Shown here: piece by piece, positions 1 to 5,931 of the stretch
Position numbering within the stretch: the stretch's first letter is position 1
How the letters are laid out: the number at the start of each line of letters is the position of its first letter
NCBI GenBank assembly: GCA_949740695.1
Contig: CATJIY010000126.1
Coordinates: 1-11,998, forward strand
Direction of reading: 5' to 3'
Source of the DNA: an uncultured Eubacteriales bacterium
GTDB lineage: Bacteria; Bacillota; Clostridia; Oscillospirales; Butyricicoccaceae
Length of the DNA stretch: 11,998 bases
Notes under the pieces: model-generated
Told to the model about the DNA's origin: nothing
Databases searched by the model: none
The model's input: the letters and a program-made list of their open reading frames with translations, nothing else
Made by a program: the position numbers and the translations under genes

Positions 1-173
1 GTTTTTCCCAAGGGCGGCAACAAACGACTCCAGCGGCGTTTTCCGTTCCATCCAACAGCAACCGCTGGGCGAAGTAATCGTACTGCAAAAGCATTGGTTG
101 CCCATCGTTCGGTTTTTAAGGATGTGTTAACCAACGCTTTTTTGCGTTGCCAGCAGAAAGAAAACCATCTATG
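1..173. other. Unresolved left edge beyond the spoIIQ terminator
   Basis: No gene can be assigned here. Two minus-strand frames are open to the edge, with possible ATG starts near 105 and 94 (the latter begins MLLQYDYFAQRLLLDG). Neither has a convincing ribosome binding site and neither is recognised. One plus-strand frame enters from the edge and stops near 129, also unrecognised. In Clostridioides difficile spoIIID follows spoIIQ, but neither minus-strand frame resembles the start of SpoIIID. A perfect CAACGC / GCGTTG inverted repeat with a six-T loop lies at 132-149; its role is unknown. Confidence 0.3.
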
Positions 174-204
174 GAAAAAGGAAGAGGAGCGACGCTCCCC
201 CTCC
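174..204 (-). terminator. Intrinsic terminator of the spoIID-spoIIQ unit
   Basis: Read on the minus strand, an 11-pair stem (180-190 with 194-204, including G-U pairs) closes a three-base GTC loop and runs straight into five T residues (175-179). It starts 7 bases after the spoIIQ stop codon. Stem followed directly by a T tract is the standard intrinsic terminator form, so the spoIIQ transcript very probably ends here. Confidence 0.85.
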
Positions 205-211
205 CTAACCG

Positions 212-1051
212 TTATTTTAAGATGCTCATCGGGTCGATTGCCTGGCCGTTTTCCCGCATTTCCAAATGCAGGTGGCAGGTCTGGGCGCTTTCCGAAAGAT
301 TGCCGCCGGTAGCCCGGCCGATCGTTTGTCCGGCAGTGACCGACTGCCCGGTTTTAATGCCGTCCTGTACGGTCAGCCCGCAATACAGGCTCTCCAATCC
401 AGCTCCATGATCCAGGCGGATACAGGTTCCTTTCATGGCGTCCTCATAAATTTCCGCAATGGAACCGTCCAGCACCGCCATCACCGCATCTCCCTCGTCA
501 CAGGAAAAATCCGTTCCGCCATGGGTGCGCCAATCGCTCATTGTGGGGTCAAATACCAGCTGGTCGCCCGAATATTCCCGCTGTACCTCAGAAGACTGGA
601 TAGGCAGGGTAAAAATGGGCTGTTTCACCGTCGTGTTTGACCCAACCTGAACCGCGTTAGAAGGAGCCTCGCCAGGCGCGGAAACTGGCTGGTCGTTTTT
701 CGGCGGCTCTTCGGTTGGTTCCTCTTCTGGCGGCTCCTCCGGGTCCTTAGCGGTAGGTTCCGAGGGTTCCGCCGGCTCTTGGGGCTGGTTTGTCTCCTGG
801 TCCTCCTTAGGCTCCTGCCGGGAGGGCGCTGGAGGAACCGTCACATTGGGCGCTTTGCCGGAAGCATCCAAACCCGGCAAATCGGTCTTTCCGGAAAGCA
901 TCTCCCCAGTCAGCCCCTCCTGCTGTGGCGTGGTAAAAAACAAAACGTATGCGGATATGCCTACCGCGATTACGCAAAGGCCCAGAATCATGTAAAAGCC
1001 TTTGTCTTCCACCGCCCGCAGGATCCGCTGAAAAAGATTCCCTTTCTGCAT
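212..1051 (-). CDS. spoIIQ: Stage II sporulation protein SpoIIQ, M23 (LytM) domain
   Basis: 279 residues. SpoIIQ is a forespore membrane protein. It faces the space between forespore and mother cell, binds SpoIIIAH from the other side and helps engulfment and channel assembly. Visible parts are a short cytoplasmic tail, one membrane helix at about 19-39, a proline- and glutamate-rich linker at about 66-128, and a C-terminal M23 domain from about 165 to the end. The metal-ligand motifs look complete: H177-x3-D181 and H260-L-H262. B. subtilis SpoIIQ has lost a ligand, whereas clostridial SpoIIQ keeps them, so this copy may bind metal. The start is supported by GGAGGT at 1060-1065, eight bases upstream. 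It lies 43 bases after spoIID, and a forespore-type promoter occupies that gap. The assignment rests on the M23 domain, topology, length and the spoIID neighbour; a generic M23 peptidase is the alternative. Confidence 0.88.
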   Translation of the reverse strand: MQKGNLFQRILRAVEDKGFYMILGLCVIAVGISAYVLFFTTPQQEGLTGEMLSGKTDLPGLDASGKAPNVTVPPAPSRQEPKEDQETNQPQEPAEPSEPTAKDPEEPPEEEPTEEPPKNDQPVSAPGEAPSNAVQVGSNTTVKQPIFTLPIQSSEVQREYSGDQLVFDPTMSDWRTHGGTDFSCDEGDAVMAVLDGSIAEIYEDAMKGTCIRLDHGAGLESLYCGLTVQDGIKTGQSVTAGQTIGRATGGNLSESAQTCHLHLEMRENGQAIDPMSILK

Positions 1052-1071
1052 CGTTATGCACCTCCGGCCCT

Positions 1072-1100
1072 AGTATCGCCGGAAGTGCGGCGGTTTATGC
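1072..1100 (-). promoter_or_regulatory. Forespore (sigma-F/sigma-G) promoter of spoIIQ
   Basis: On the minus strand, GCATA (1096-1100), 15 bases, then GGCGATACT (1072-1080) followed by A. This fits the sigma-F form GYWTA-N15-GGnnAnAnT at every defined position. The -35 box overlaps the last codon and the stop codon of spoIID. The predicted start point is near 1064, giving a short leader with the ribosome binding site very close to the 5' end. In B. subtilis spoIIQ is sigma-F dependent, which fits. Confidence 0.72.
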
Positions 1101-2129
1101 AGGACTCTTTTCCAACCGCAATTGCGTTCCAGGATAATAATGCGCTAAAATCTCATCATAGGTCTGTCCGTCCAAAGCCAAATAGCGGGCGCCGTATTGA
1201 CTCATGCCGACTCCATGTCCATATCCCAGAGTGGTAAACACCAAATCCCCGCCATCCACCTTAACCTTGAAGTTGGCTGAATTCAGCCCGGCGATTTTCC
1301 GCACCTCGCTGCCGGCCATCCGAACGCCGCCCACCTCCACGTCAATAATGCTGCCCGCTTCGGTTCGGTGGGAATCCCGGAACCAGGTTCCCGGCGGTTC
1401 CGAAAAATCGGCCTGGGGATATTGTTCCAGAACTCCCGCGGCAAATGCCTCCTGATCTATGGTTACCGTTCCCTGATACCGGCTGCAATCCTCTCCGCCA
1501 GGGCTGTCTACGCTGACCAGATACGGCAGATCGGTTCCCCAGACGTCTTTTGCGCTTTCTGTTTTTGTGGTAGCGGCGGCACAAAAGACCGCGGCGATGG
1601 GTTCTCCCTCGTATACTAGAATCTTTCCATCCGTCGCTTCAATAGCCTGCTGAATCCGCTCCTGATAAAGCGCCGCCCGTTCTCCCCACAAAGCGTCAGC
1701 CTGCACCGAAAGATCGGCAAAAGCCTCGCAGTGTCCAGGATCGTCACAAAGCTGAGCCCCTTGATGAACCTCCGGAGTTTGTTCCGCCGATTGATACAGG
1801 GCCATTTTATACAAGGTATAGGTACGGGCGGCCACCGCCTGGGCTTTTAGGGCTTCCTCCGGGAAGCCCGCCGGCATTTCGGCCGCCAAAACTCCGGTTA
1901 AATATTCCCGCAGGGACATCTCCCGCACTTCCCCCTGAATACAAACCTGGAGCGAGGTCTCTTGGTCATAGGAACCAGAAATTTTGGGCGGCGGCAGCGT
2001 TTCAATGGCTGTTACATGGGGTTCAAACACCTCGGTATCCTCATCCTCGGCCAGACCAACGGTAAACATTGGCGCCGCCATAGCGGCCAGCATTAACACC
2101 AAAACGAAATTCAACAGCTTTTTCATCAT
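1095..2129 (-). CDS. spoIID: Stage II sporulation protein SpoIID, lytic transglycosylase
   Basis: 344 residues, the usual family size. SpoIID is a mother-cell membrane-anchored enzyme that cleaves glycan strands; with SpoIIP and SpoIIM it drives engulfment. There is an N-terminal signal anchor at about 4-24. The SpoIID core is clear: the EYLTGVLAAEMP segment with the expected catalytic glutamate E84, then the KAQAVAARTY helix. A His-x5-Cys-x5-Cys set (H122, C128, C134) fits the zinc-site spacing I recall for clostridial SpoIID. Near the C-terminus is the conserved GYGHGVGMSQYGA block. The ATG at 2129 or the next ATG at 2126 could be used; AGGGAATG upstream is a modest ribosome binding site. 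spoIIQ follows after 43 bases, so spoIID transcripts can read into it, although spoIIQ also seems to have its own promoter. Confidence 0.95.
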   Translation of the reverse strand: MMKKLLNFVLVLMLAAMAAPMFTVGLAEDEDTEVFEPHVTAIETLPPPKISGSYDQETSLQVCIQGEVREMSLREYLTGVLAAEMPAGFPEEALKAQAVAARTYTLYKMALYQSAEQTPEVHQGAQLCDDPGHCEAFADLSVQADALWGERAALYQERIQQAIEATDGKILVYEGEPIAAVFCAAATTKTESAKDVWGTDLPYLVSVDSPGGEDCSRYQGTVTIDQEAFAAGVLEQYPQADFSEPPGTWFRDSHRTEAGSIIDVEVGGVRMAGSEVRKIAGLNSANFKVKVDGGDLVFTTLGYGHGVGMSQYGARYLALDGQTYDEILAHYYPGTQLRLEKSPA

Positions 2130-2148
2130 TTATCATTCCCTTTTTGCG

Positions 2149-2180
2149 TAGTTTATGCTATAATGAATTATCTGCCATGC
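2149..2180 (-). promoter_or_regulatory. Candidate sigma-E promoter of spoIID
   Basis: On the minus strand, CATAAACTA (2149-2157) fits the sigma-E -10 form CATAnAnTA. The best upstream partner is GCATGGC (2174-2180), a partial match to GCATATT, with a 16-base gap where about 14 is usual. spoIID is sigma-E dependent in B. subtilis. The -10 box is good, the -35 box weak. Confidence 0.4.
2156..2164 (+). promoter_or_regulatory. Extended -10 sigma-A promoter of the membrane protein gene
   Basis: TGCTATAAT at 2156-2164 is a perfect extended -10 box; no good -35 box lies 16-18 bases upstream. It overlaps the sigma-E -10 candidate for spoIID on the other strand. A transcript starting near 2171 would reach the AGGAGC ribosome binding site at 2225-2230. 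This argues against any gene start at 2144. Confidence 0.55.
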
Positions 2181-2236
2181 TTGTTTCATCCTATGGGAAA
2201 CCAGATGGATTTATGATTGATGTTAGGAGCGATCAA

Positions 2237-3100
2237 ATGAAGCCCAGTCAAAAACTCTCTTTTTTGCAGTTGACGCTGTCTGTTTTATGCGGTCTGGCGA
2301 TGGCGGTCCACCGCAATACCGGCCCTTCCGGAGCCGCTCAGGCAATCGTGGCCGCTGTTGCCGTTGTAACGCTGATTTTATGCGGTTGGTTTGCTAGCCG
2401 CTTGCAGGAAAAAAAGGCTTGGGCTGCCGCCCAGCCGGATAAATTGCATTTTGGCCTGTTAGCGACGGCGGGCTTTTTGTATCTGGCCTCGGGGGCGGTC
2501 TTTTTGTATCTGGCCTCGACGGCAGGCTTTGCTTTTCAGCAGCAGACTTCTGCTCTATTGCGAATGATTTACCTGTTGTTTGTGGGTTTTTGCGGGGTCG
2601 CCTGCGGGGCCGCCACCCTTGCCAGGCTCTCCTCTCGAGATCAAAGCAAAACTGCCGGCGTCTGCGCGATCGTCCCTGTTTTTTTTCACAGTCTGCTTTT
2701 GTTGGTTTTATACCGAAACAACGCGGATAACCCTACGCTTAGCCAGTTTGGATACGAAATCGTTGTCTTCGCGGCGGCGCTCTTGGGGGCTTACGGCGCT
2801 TGCGGCGGACGGTTTGAAAACAAACGGCGAATCTTTCATAAGATTTTTTGCAGTCTTGGCTTGGCCTTTGTAACCCAGGAATTATTGACCGCTCTATTGC
2901 AGCCCGAGGCGTTTTTTGCCGTACCCGGTCTTTCTCTGGGGGTGCTGCTGGTGCTTCCCGCCTGCTGGATGCTGTTGGCCTCCGGCCTGCTTTACCACCG
3001 GAACTTTGAGCGGGATTTGGTAGAAGCGCCCCAGCCGGAATCTTCTGACAAAGAACGGTCTGCTGAAGAAACCTCTTCCCATCTTAGCTCTGACCAGTAA
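2237..3100 (+). CDS. Integral membrane protein of unknown function
   Basis: 287 residues; not recognised. About eight hydrophobic segments can be seen, near residues 8-24, 34-55, 72-98, 106-129, 139-160, 170-190, 201-220 and 228-253. They are followed by a charged, serine-rich cytoplasmic tail of about 30 residues. The start at 2237 is preferred to 2144 because AGGAGC lies six bases upstream and an extended -10 promoter sits between the two candidates. There are no catalytic motifs. Segment three carries a nine-residue tandem duplication (FLYLAS repeated). The gene is divergent from spoIID and convergent with sigG, so its context suggests, but does not prove, a link to sporulation or cell-envelope biology. 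Confidence 0.75.
   Translation: MKPSQKLSFLQLTLSVLCGLAMAVHRNTGPSGAAQAIVAAVAVVTLILCGWFASRLQEKKAWAAAQPDKLHFGLLATAGFLYLASGAVFLYLASTAGFAFQQQTSALLRMIYLLFVGFCGVACGAATLARLSSRDQSKTAGVCAIVPVFFHSLLLLVLYRNNADNPTLSQFGYEIVVFAAALLGAYGACGGRFENKRRIFHKIFCSLGLAFVTQELLTALLQPEAFFAVPGLSLGVLLVLPACWMLLASGLLYHRNFERDLVEAPQPESSDKERSAEETSSHLSSDQ
2473..2526 (+). repeat. 27-base in-frame tandem duplication
   Basis: The unit 2473-2499 is followed directly by 2500-2526. The first 19 bases (CTTTTTGTATCTGGCCTCG) are identical and the remainder is diverged. The period of nine codons keeps the frame and repeats the residues FLYLAS within a membrane segment. This looks like a fairly recent slippage duplication. Confidence 0.85.
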
Positions 3101-3141
3101 AAAACGCCGGTACTGAAAACAGCGTCCAAAGGTTTGTAAAA

Positions 3142-3169
3142 AGCGGCATAGCTTTATCGCTATGCCGCT
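3142..3169. repeat. 28-base hairpin repeat, copy 1
   Basis: A perfect 11-pair stem (AGCGGCATAGC with GCTATGCCGCT) closes a TTTATC loop. It is identical, in the same orientation, to the sequence at 3416-3443. As an inverted repeat it serves as the outer part of one end of the element. Confidence 0.9.
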
Positions 3170-3366
3170 GAGAGTGTCGAAAAACAAGTTTTTCGACAGT
3201 TTGGCCCCCGCCCTCTCCGGCTAAGAGCCGCCCTCTTAGGGGCGGTTGCCTACGAGATGGCGCCTGCGGGCGCTCATGCGGGCGGGTTTCGCCGATTTTA
3301 TGAGTAAAATCAGCGGGTCAATGTGATTTTTCGATGCACATGTCCTCGAAAAATCCGATGGATAAG

Positions 3367-3406
3367 CCTTATCTGTCGGCGCTTGCCGCCAGATAAGGAC
3401 TTTTTT
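3367..3406 (+). terminator. Possible plus-strand terminator inside the element
   Basis: CCTTATCTG and CAGATAAGG form a nine-pair outer stem (3367-3375 with 3390-3398), and CGGC/GCCG forms an inner stem with a GCTT loop. After two bases comes TTTTTT (3401-3406). It would stop plus-strand transcripts from the membrane protein gene before they run into sigG. Confidence 0.5.
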
Positions 3407-3415
3407 GACAAGCTG

Positions 3416-3443
3416 AGCGGCATAGCTTTATCGCTATGCCGCT
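3416..3443. repeat. 28-base hairpin repeat, copy 2
   Basis: Identical to 3142-3169. On the plus strand the 11-pair stem is followed by TTTATTATTT, so it can also work as a weak plus-strand terminator. On the minus strand, sigG transcripts enter this hairpin just after the stop codon but find no immediate T-run. Confidence 0.85.
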
Positions 3444-3447
3444 TTTA

Positions 3448-4221
3448 TTATTTCATGCAGCGCTTGATCTTATCCAGCACCCCTTTTTCCAGCCGGGAAA
3501 CTTGCGCTTGGCTAATCCCAACCTCGTTGGACACCTCTACCTGGGTTTTCCCATCGTAAAACCGCAGGGCTAAAATCCGTTTTTCCCGGGGAGACAGGTC
3601 TTCCATAGCCTGCTTCATGGCGATTTGCTCCAACCAGCTGTCATCTGTGCTCTGTTCGTCCCGCACCTGGTCCATCACGCAAATGGAATCGCCCCCCTCT
3701 TGAAACACTGGCTCATAAAGCGACACTGGATCGGCAATCGCGTCCAGAGCAAAGATGACTTCCTCCCGAGGCAGGTCAATTTCCTTGGCGATCTCCTCTA
3801 CAGTGGGCTCCCGTTGGTGCAGTCCGGTAAGCTTTTCCTTGGCGGTCAAGGCCCGGTAGGCATTGTCCCTGGTGCTGCGGCTGATTTTGACCCGGCTGCC
3901 GTCCCGCAGATAGCGGCGAATCTCACCGATAATCATAGGAACGCCATAGGTGGAAAATTTGACTGGCTGAGCGGTGTCAAAATGGTCAATGGCTTTTAAC
4001 AGGCCGATGACGCCCACCTGAAACAGATCGTCCATAGGCTCGCCTCGGTTGGAAAACCGCTGAACCACTGACAGTACCAGCCGAAGATTACCCATGACGG
4101 CCTCTTCCTTGGCCCGCTGCTCCCCTGCCTGCGCCCGGCGGATCAAGGCCATGGTTTCCTCATTTTTTAATACCTTGAGCTTCGCGGTGTTGATTCCACA
4201 AATCTCTACTTTCATCTGCAT
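3448..4221 (-). CDS. sigG: RNA polymerase sigma-G factor (late forespore)
   Basis: 257 residues; B. subtilis sigma-G has 260. It directs late gene expression in the engulfed forespore. The N-terminus MQMKVEICGINTAKL is the sigma-G signature (KVEICGVDTSKL in B. subtilis), a region that in B. subtilis binds the anti-sigma factor CsfB. Region 2 includes NLRLVLSVVQRF, DDLFQVGVIGLLKAID and KFSTYGVPMIIGEIRRYLRD. Region 3 contains the DPVSLYEPVF segment, and region 4 has the helix-turn-helix QVEVSNEVGISQAQVSRLEK. The ATG at 4221 is preferred to an upstream in-frame ATG at 4275: AAAAGGGG lies just before 4221, the family N-terminus begins there, and 4275 falls inside the promoter. sigE lies 125 bases upstream. 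Confidence 0.97.
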   Translation of the reverse strand: MQMKVEICGINTAKLKVLKNEETMALIRRAQAGEQRAKEEAVMGNLRLVLSVVQRFSNRGEPMDDLFQVGVIGLLKAIDHFDTAQPVKFSTYGVPMIIGEIRRYLRDGSRVKISRSTRDNAYRALTAKEKLTGLHQREPTVEEIAKEIDLPREEVIFALDAIADPVSLYEPVFQEGGDSICVMDQVRDEQSTDDSWLEQIAMKQAMEDLSPREKRILALRFYDGKTQVEVSNEVGISQAQVSRLEKGVLDKIKRCMK

Positions 4222-4249
4222 GCTTGCGCCCCTTTTCCTGTTTGAACAC

Positions 4250-4277
4250 AGTATTGCCAGGGAACCATTTTTCATGC
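4250..4277 (-). promoter_or_regulatory. Forespore (sigma-F/sigma-G) promoter of sigG
   Basis: On the minus strand, GCATG (4273-4277), 14 bases, then GGCAATACT (4250-4258). The -10 matches GGnnAnAnT fully; the -35 fits the looser GHATR form. The spacing is one base shorter than usual. The -10 is almost the same as that of spoIIQ in this window (GGCGATACT). The predicted start near 4243 leaves a leader of about 20 bases that contains the ribosome binding site. Confidence 0.68.
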
Positions 4278-4317
4278 AGAAATTGGCGCGGCTTCCTTCG
4301 TCAAAAGGCGACGGCTT

Positions 4318-4344
4318 CCGGCCCGGCGGCCCGTTAAGGGCCGG
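4318..4344 (-). terminator. GC-rich hairpin after sigE, possible partial terminator
   Basis: Immediately after the sigE stop codon, the minus strand can fold CGGCCC with GGGCCG (4327-4332 with 4338-4343). Alternatively it can fold a seven-pair stem using 4318-4324 with 4338-4344. The next T-run (four T residues) is about 12 bases further on, so this is a weak terminator at best. It could dampen read-through from sigE into sigG. Confidence 0.35.
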
Positions 4345-4345
4345 G

Positions 4346-5059
4346 TTACAGCGCCCGAAGCATCTCTTTTTTCAAGCGCTGAATAATCCGTTTTTCCAGA
4401 CGGGAGATGTAGGATTGGGAGATTCCCAGCTGGTCGGCTACCTCTTTTTGGGTCATTTCTTCCTGACCGGTAAGGCCAAACCGCATAGAAATGATGGTCC
4501 GCTCCCGCTCAGGGAGCCGGCGAAGCACATTTCCAAGAATCTGCCGCTCCACATCGTCCTCCACCGGACGCATCACACAATCCGGCTCGGTGCCCAAAAC
4601 GTCTGAAAGCAACAGCTCATTGCCGTCCCAATCGGTATTCAGCGGCTCGTCTATAGAAACCTCGGTGCGCTGGTTGACGCTTTTGCGCAGATACATCAGA
4701 ATTTCATTTTCAATGCAGCGGGAAGCATAGGTAGCCAGCTTGGTATTCTTGTCCCCCCGATAGGTATTTACCGCCTTAATCAAGCCAATGGTGCCGATAG
4801 AAATCAAATCTTCCAGGCCGATACCGGTATTGTCAAACTTGCGGGCAATATAAACCACCAATCGAAGATTATGCTCAATCAAAATCTGCCGGATCGCCAG
4901 CTGGCTGCCGTCATACTGCCGCAGCAACCGCTGCTCCTCGTCTGGCGGCAAAGGCGCGGGCAGGCTTTCCGAGCCTCCGATGTAATGCAGATCTCCAACG
5001 GAACGCTTTCTGATTTTACAGATCAGACGGTCCAGAATGTTTTTTAAACAAGCGATCAT
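4346..5059 (-). CDS. sigE: Pro-sigma-E, mother-cell RNA polymerase sigma factor
   Basis: 237 residues; B. subtilis has 239. It is made as an inactive membrane-bound precursor and activated by SpoIIGA cleavage. The pro-sequence is visible at about 1-25 as an amphipathic basic stretch ending just before YIGGSES (26-32), the conserved cleavage region. Next come region 2 (NLRLVVYIARKF, EDLISIGTIGLIKAVNTY, KLATYASRCIENEILMYLR), the SIDEPLNTDWDGNELLLSDVLGT linker, and region 4 with TQKEVADQLGISQSYISRLEKRI. AGGAGTG lies eight bases before the ATG, overlapping the end of spoIIGA, with only five bases between the genes. This suggests translational coupling of the protease and its substrate. sigG follows downstream. 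Confidence 0.98.
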   Translation of the reverse strand: MIACLKNILDRLICKIRKRSVGDLHYIGGSESLPAPLPPDEEQRLLRQYDGSQLAIRQILIEHNLRLVVYIARKFDNTGIGLEDLISIGTIGLIKAVNTYRGDKNTKLATYASRCIENEILMYLRKSVNQRTEVSIDEPLNTDWDGNELLLSDVLGTEPDCVMRPVEDDVERQILGNVLRRLPERERTIISMRFGLTGQEEMTQKEVADQLGISQSYISRLEKRIIQRLKKEMLRAL

Positions 5060-5064
5060 GCTTT

Positions 5065-5916
5065 CTACACTCCTATCAATCCGCGGCAGTCGCCGCCAAT
5101 TTCCAACTGCTGGGCGGTTACTCCCAACAGATATTCCTCACTGGCCGCTCCGTCCACCAATAGCTTTTCAGGATGAAAGGCCAGAAGCATACAGTTTTGC
5201 GCAACCGTGCGGGCTGGGATCAACCAAAACGCCGCGCCGCACCGCTGGCGCAGCTGGGAAAGCTGCAACTCCAAGTCTCCTTCTTTCTGCAACAGCGGTC
5301 CCAATTCTCCCCCGAACATAGGCTCCAGTACCGACGCTTGCACCACGATGACCTTTCGCCCGCTGATGGGGTCTCGCAGCAGATTGCCGCTGTCCTCCAA
5401 CACGCGAAACCCAGTGGTTTTTCCCCCAAGCTGGGCCTGAATCTCATGGGTCCGGCGGGCCGTCGATCCCCGGCCTTTCCCCAGCACCCACCCAGACAGG
5501 CCGTAGATCGCGATAAAACTCGCCAGCAATACCGTCCAGGAGATATTTATGTAAGGAACGCCATTTTGCAGCGAAACCCCCGCGCCTCCCAGCAGCAGGA
5601 TTCCCAAAACAATCCCCGCCAAACCGACGGTTAACAGCAGAAAAATCCCGCACAACCGGGGCCAGCTGCTTTTCGCCTCTCCGGAAAAAGCGGTAAGCAC
5701 CACGCCAGCGCAGGTTACACCCCGCAGCAGCCACCCCACTGCTACAGGCGCCGGCGGAAAATACAGCAAAACGGCGAAAACCGCTCCCACCGCCGCGCCT
5801 GCCGCCAGCCTGCTCCGCTTGGGATACCGGCCGCCCACCCGGGCGGTGAGCAGCAACAGCAGATAATCGGTTAAAAAGTTTAAAAAAAACAGCGTGTCCA
5901 GGTAAACCACCCGCAT
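5065..5916 (-). CDS. spoIIGA: SpoIIGA, sigma-E-activating aspartic protease
   Basis: 283 residues, slightly shorter than the roughly 309 of B. subtilis. It is a membrane protease of the asymmetric septum that removes the pro-sequence of sigma-E. The N-terminal half has about five membrane helices (near 5-25, 36-53, 57-77, 88-111, 123-146). The C-terminal half is the soluble aspartic protease domain with D175-S-G-N, equivalent to the DTGN motif; D175 is the expected catalytic residue. A serine replaces the more common threonine, a conservative change. GGGGTGA before the ATG is an acceptable ribosome binding site. The unknown gene upstream ends 15 bases before this start, so the two are probably cotranscribed. 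No convincing Spo0A box was found directly in front of it. Confidence 0.95.
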   Translation of the reverse strand: MRVVYLDTLFFLNFLTDYLLLLLTARVGGRYPKRSRLAAGAAVGAVFAVLLYFPPAPVAVGWLLRGVTCAGVVLTAFSGEAKSSWPRLCGIFLLLTVGLAGIVLGILLLGGAGVSLQNGVPYINISWTVLLASFIAIYGLSGWVLGKGRGSTARRTHEIQAQLGGKTTGFRVLEDSGNLLRDPISGRKVIVVQASVLEPMFGGELGPLLQKEGDLELQLSQLRQRCGAAFWLIPARTVAQNCMLLAFHPEKLLVDGAASEEYLLGVTAQQLEIGGDCRGLIGV

Positions 5917-5931
5917 GGCATCACCCCGGTT

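Larger units (their letters stand above)
3139..3446. mobile_element. MITE-like hairpin-rich intergenic element
   Basis: About 308 bases with no gene. Its ends are inverted copies of each other over about 44 bases. Each end starts AAAAGCGGCATAGC, folds on itself, and continues into a related TGTC(G/A)AAAAA tract. Possible TA duplications flank it (3137-3138 and 3446-3447). Inside are further hairpins: 3175-3198 (11-pair stem), 3293-3310 (GATTTTA / TAAAATC), about 3326-3354 (10 pairs), and 3367-3398 (9 pairs plus an inner stem) followed by a T-run on the plus strand. There is no transposase, so if mobile it would be non-autonomous. It ends one base from the sigG stop codon and fills the gap between two convergent genes, where it can also terminate transcription. 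Whether it is repeated elsewhere cannot be seen here. Confidence 0.6.

Noticed and set aside
132..149. CAACGC-T6-GCGTTG inverted repeat as a second terminator
   Set aside because: No T-run follows the stem on either strand. The terminator at 174-204 already accounts for the end of the spoIIQ transcript.
2144..2236. N-terminal extension of the membrane protein to 2144
   Set aside because: The extended -10 promoter lies downstream of 2144, and the good AGGAGC site supports 2237.
3323..3559. Small plus-strand frame across the element and the end of sigG
   Set aside because: It is a by-product of the hairpin repeats and lies antisense to sigG. A similar peptide (FD-LSGIA) arises from the other end of the element on the opposite strand, as expected from inverted ends.
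4222..4275. N-terminal extension of SigG to 4275
   Set aside because: There is no ribosome binding site, the family N-terminus begins at the later ATG, and the start overlaps the forespore promoter.
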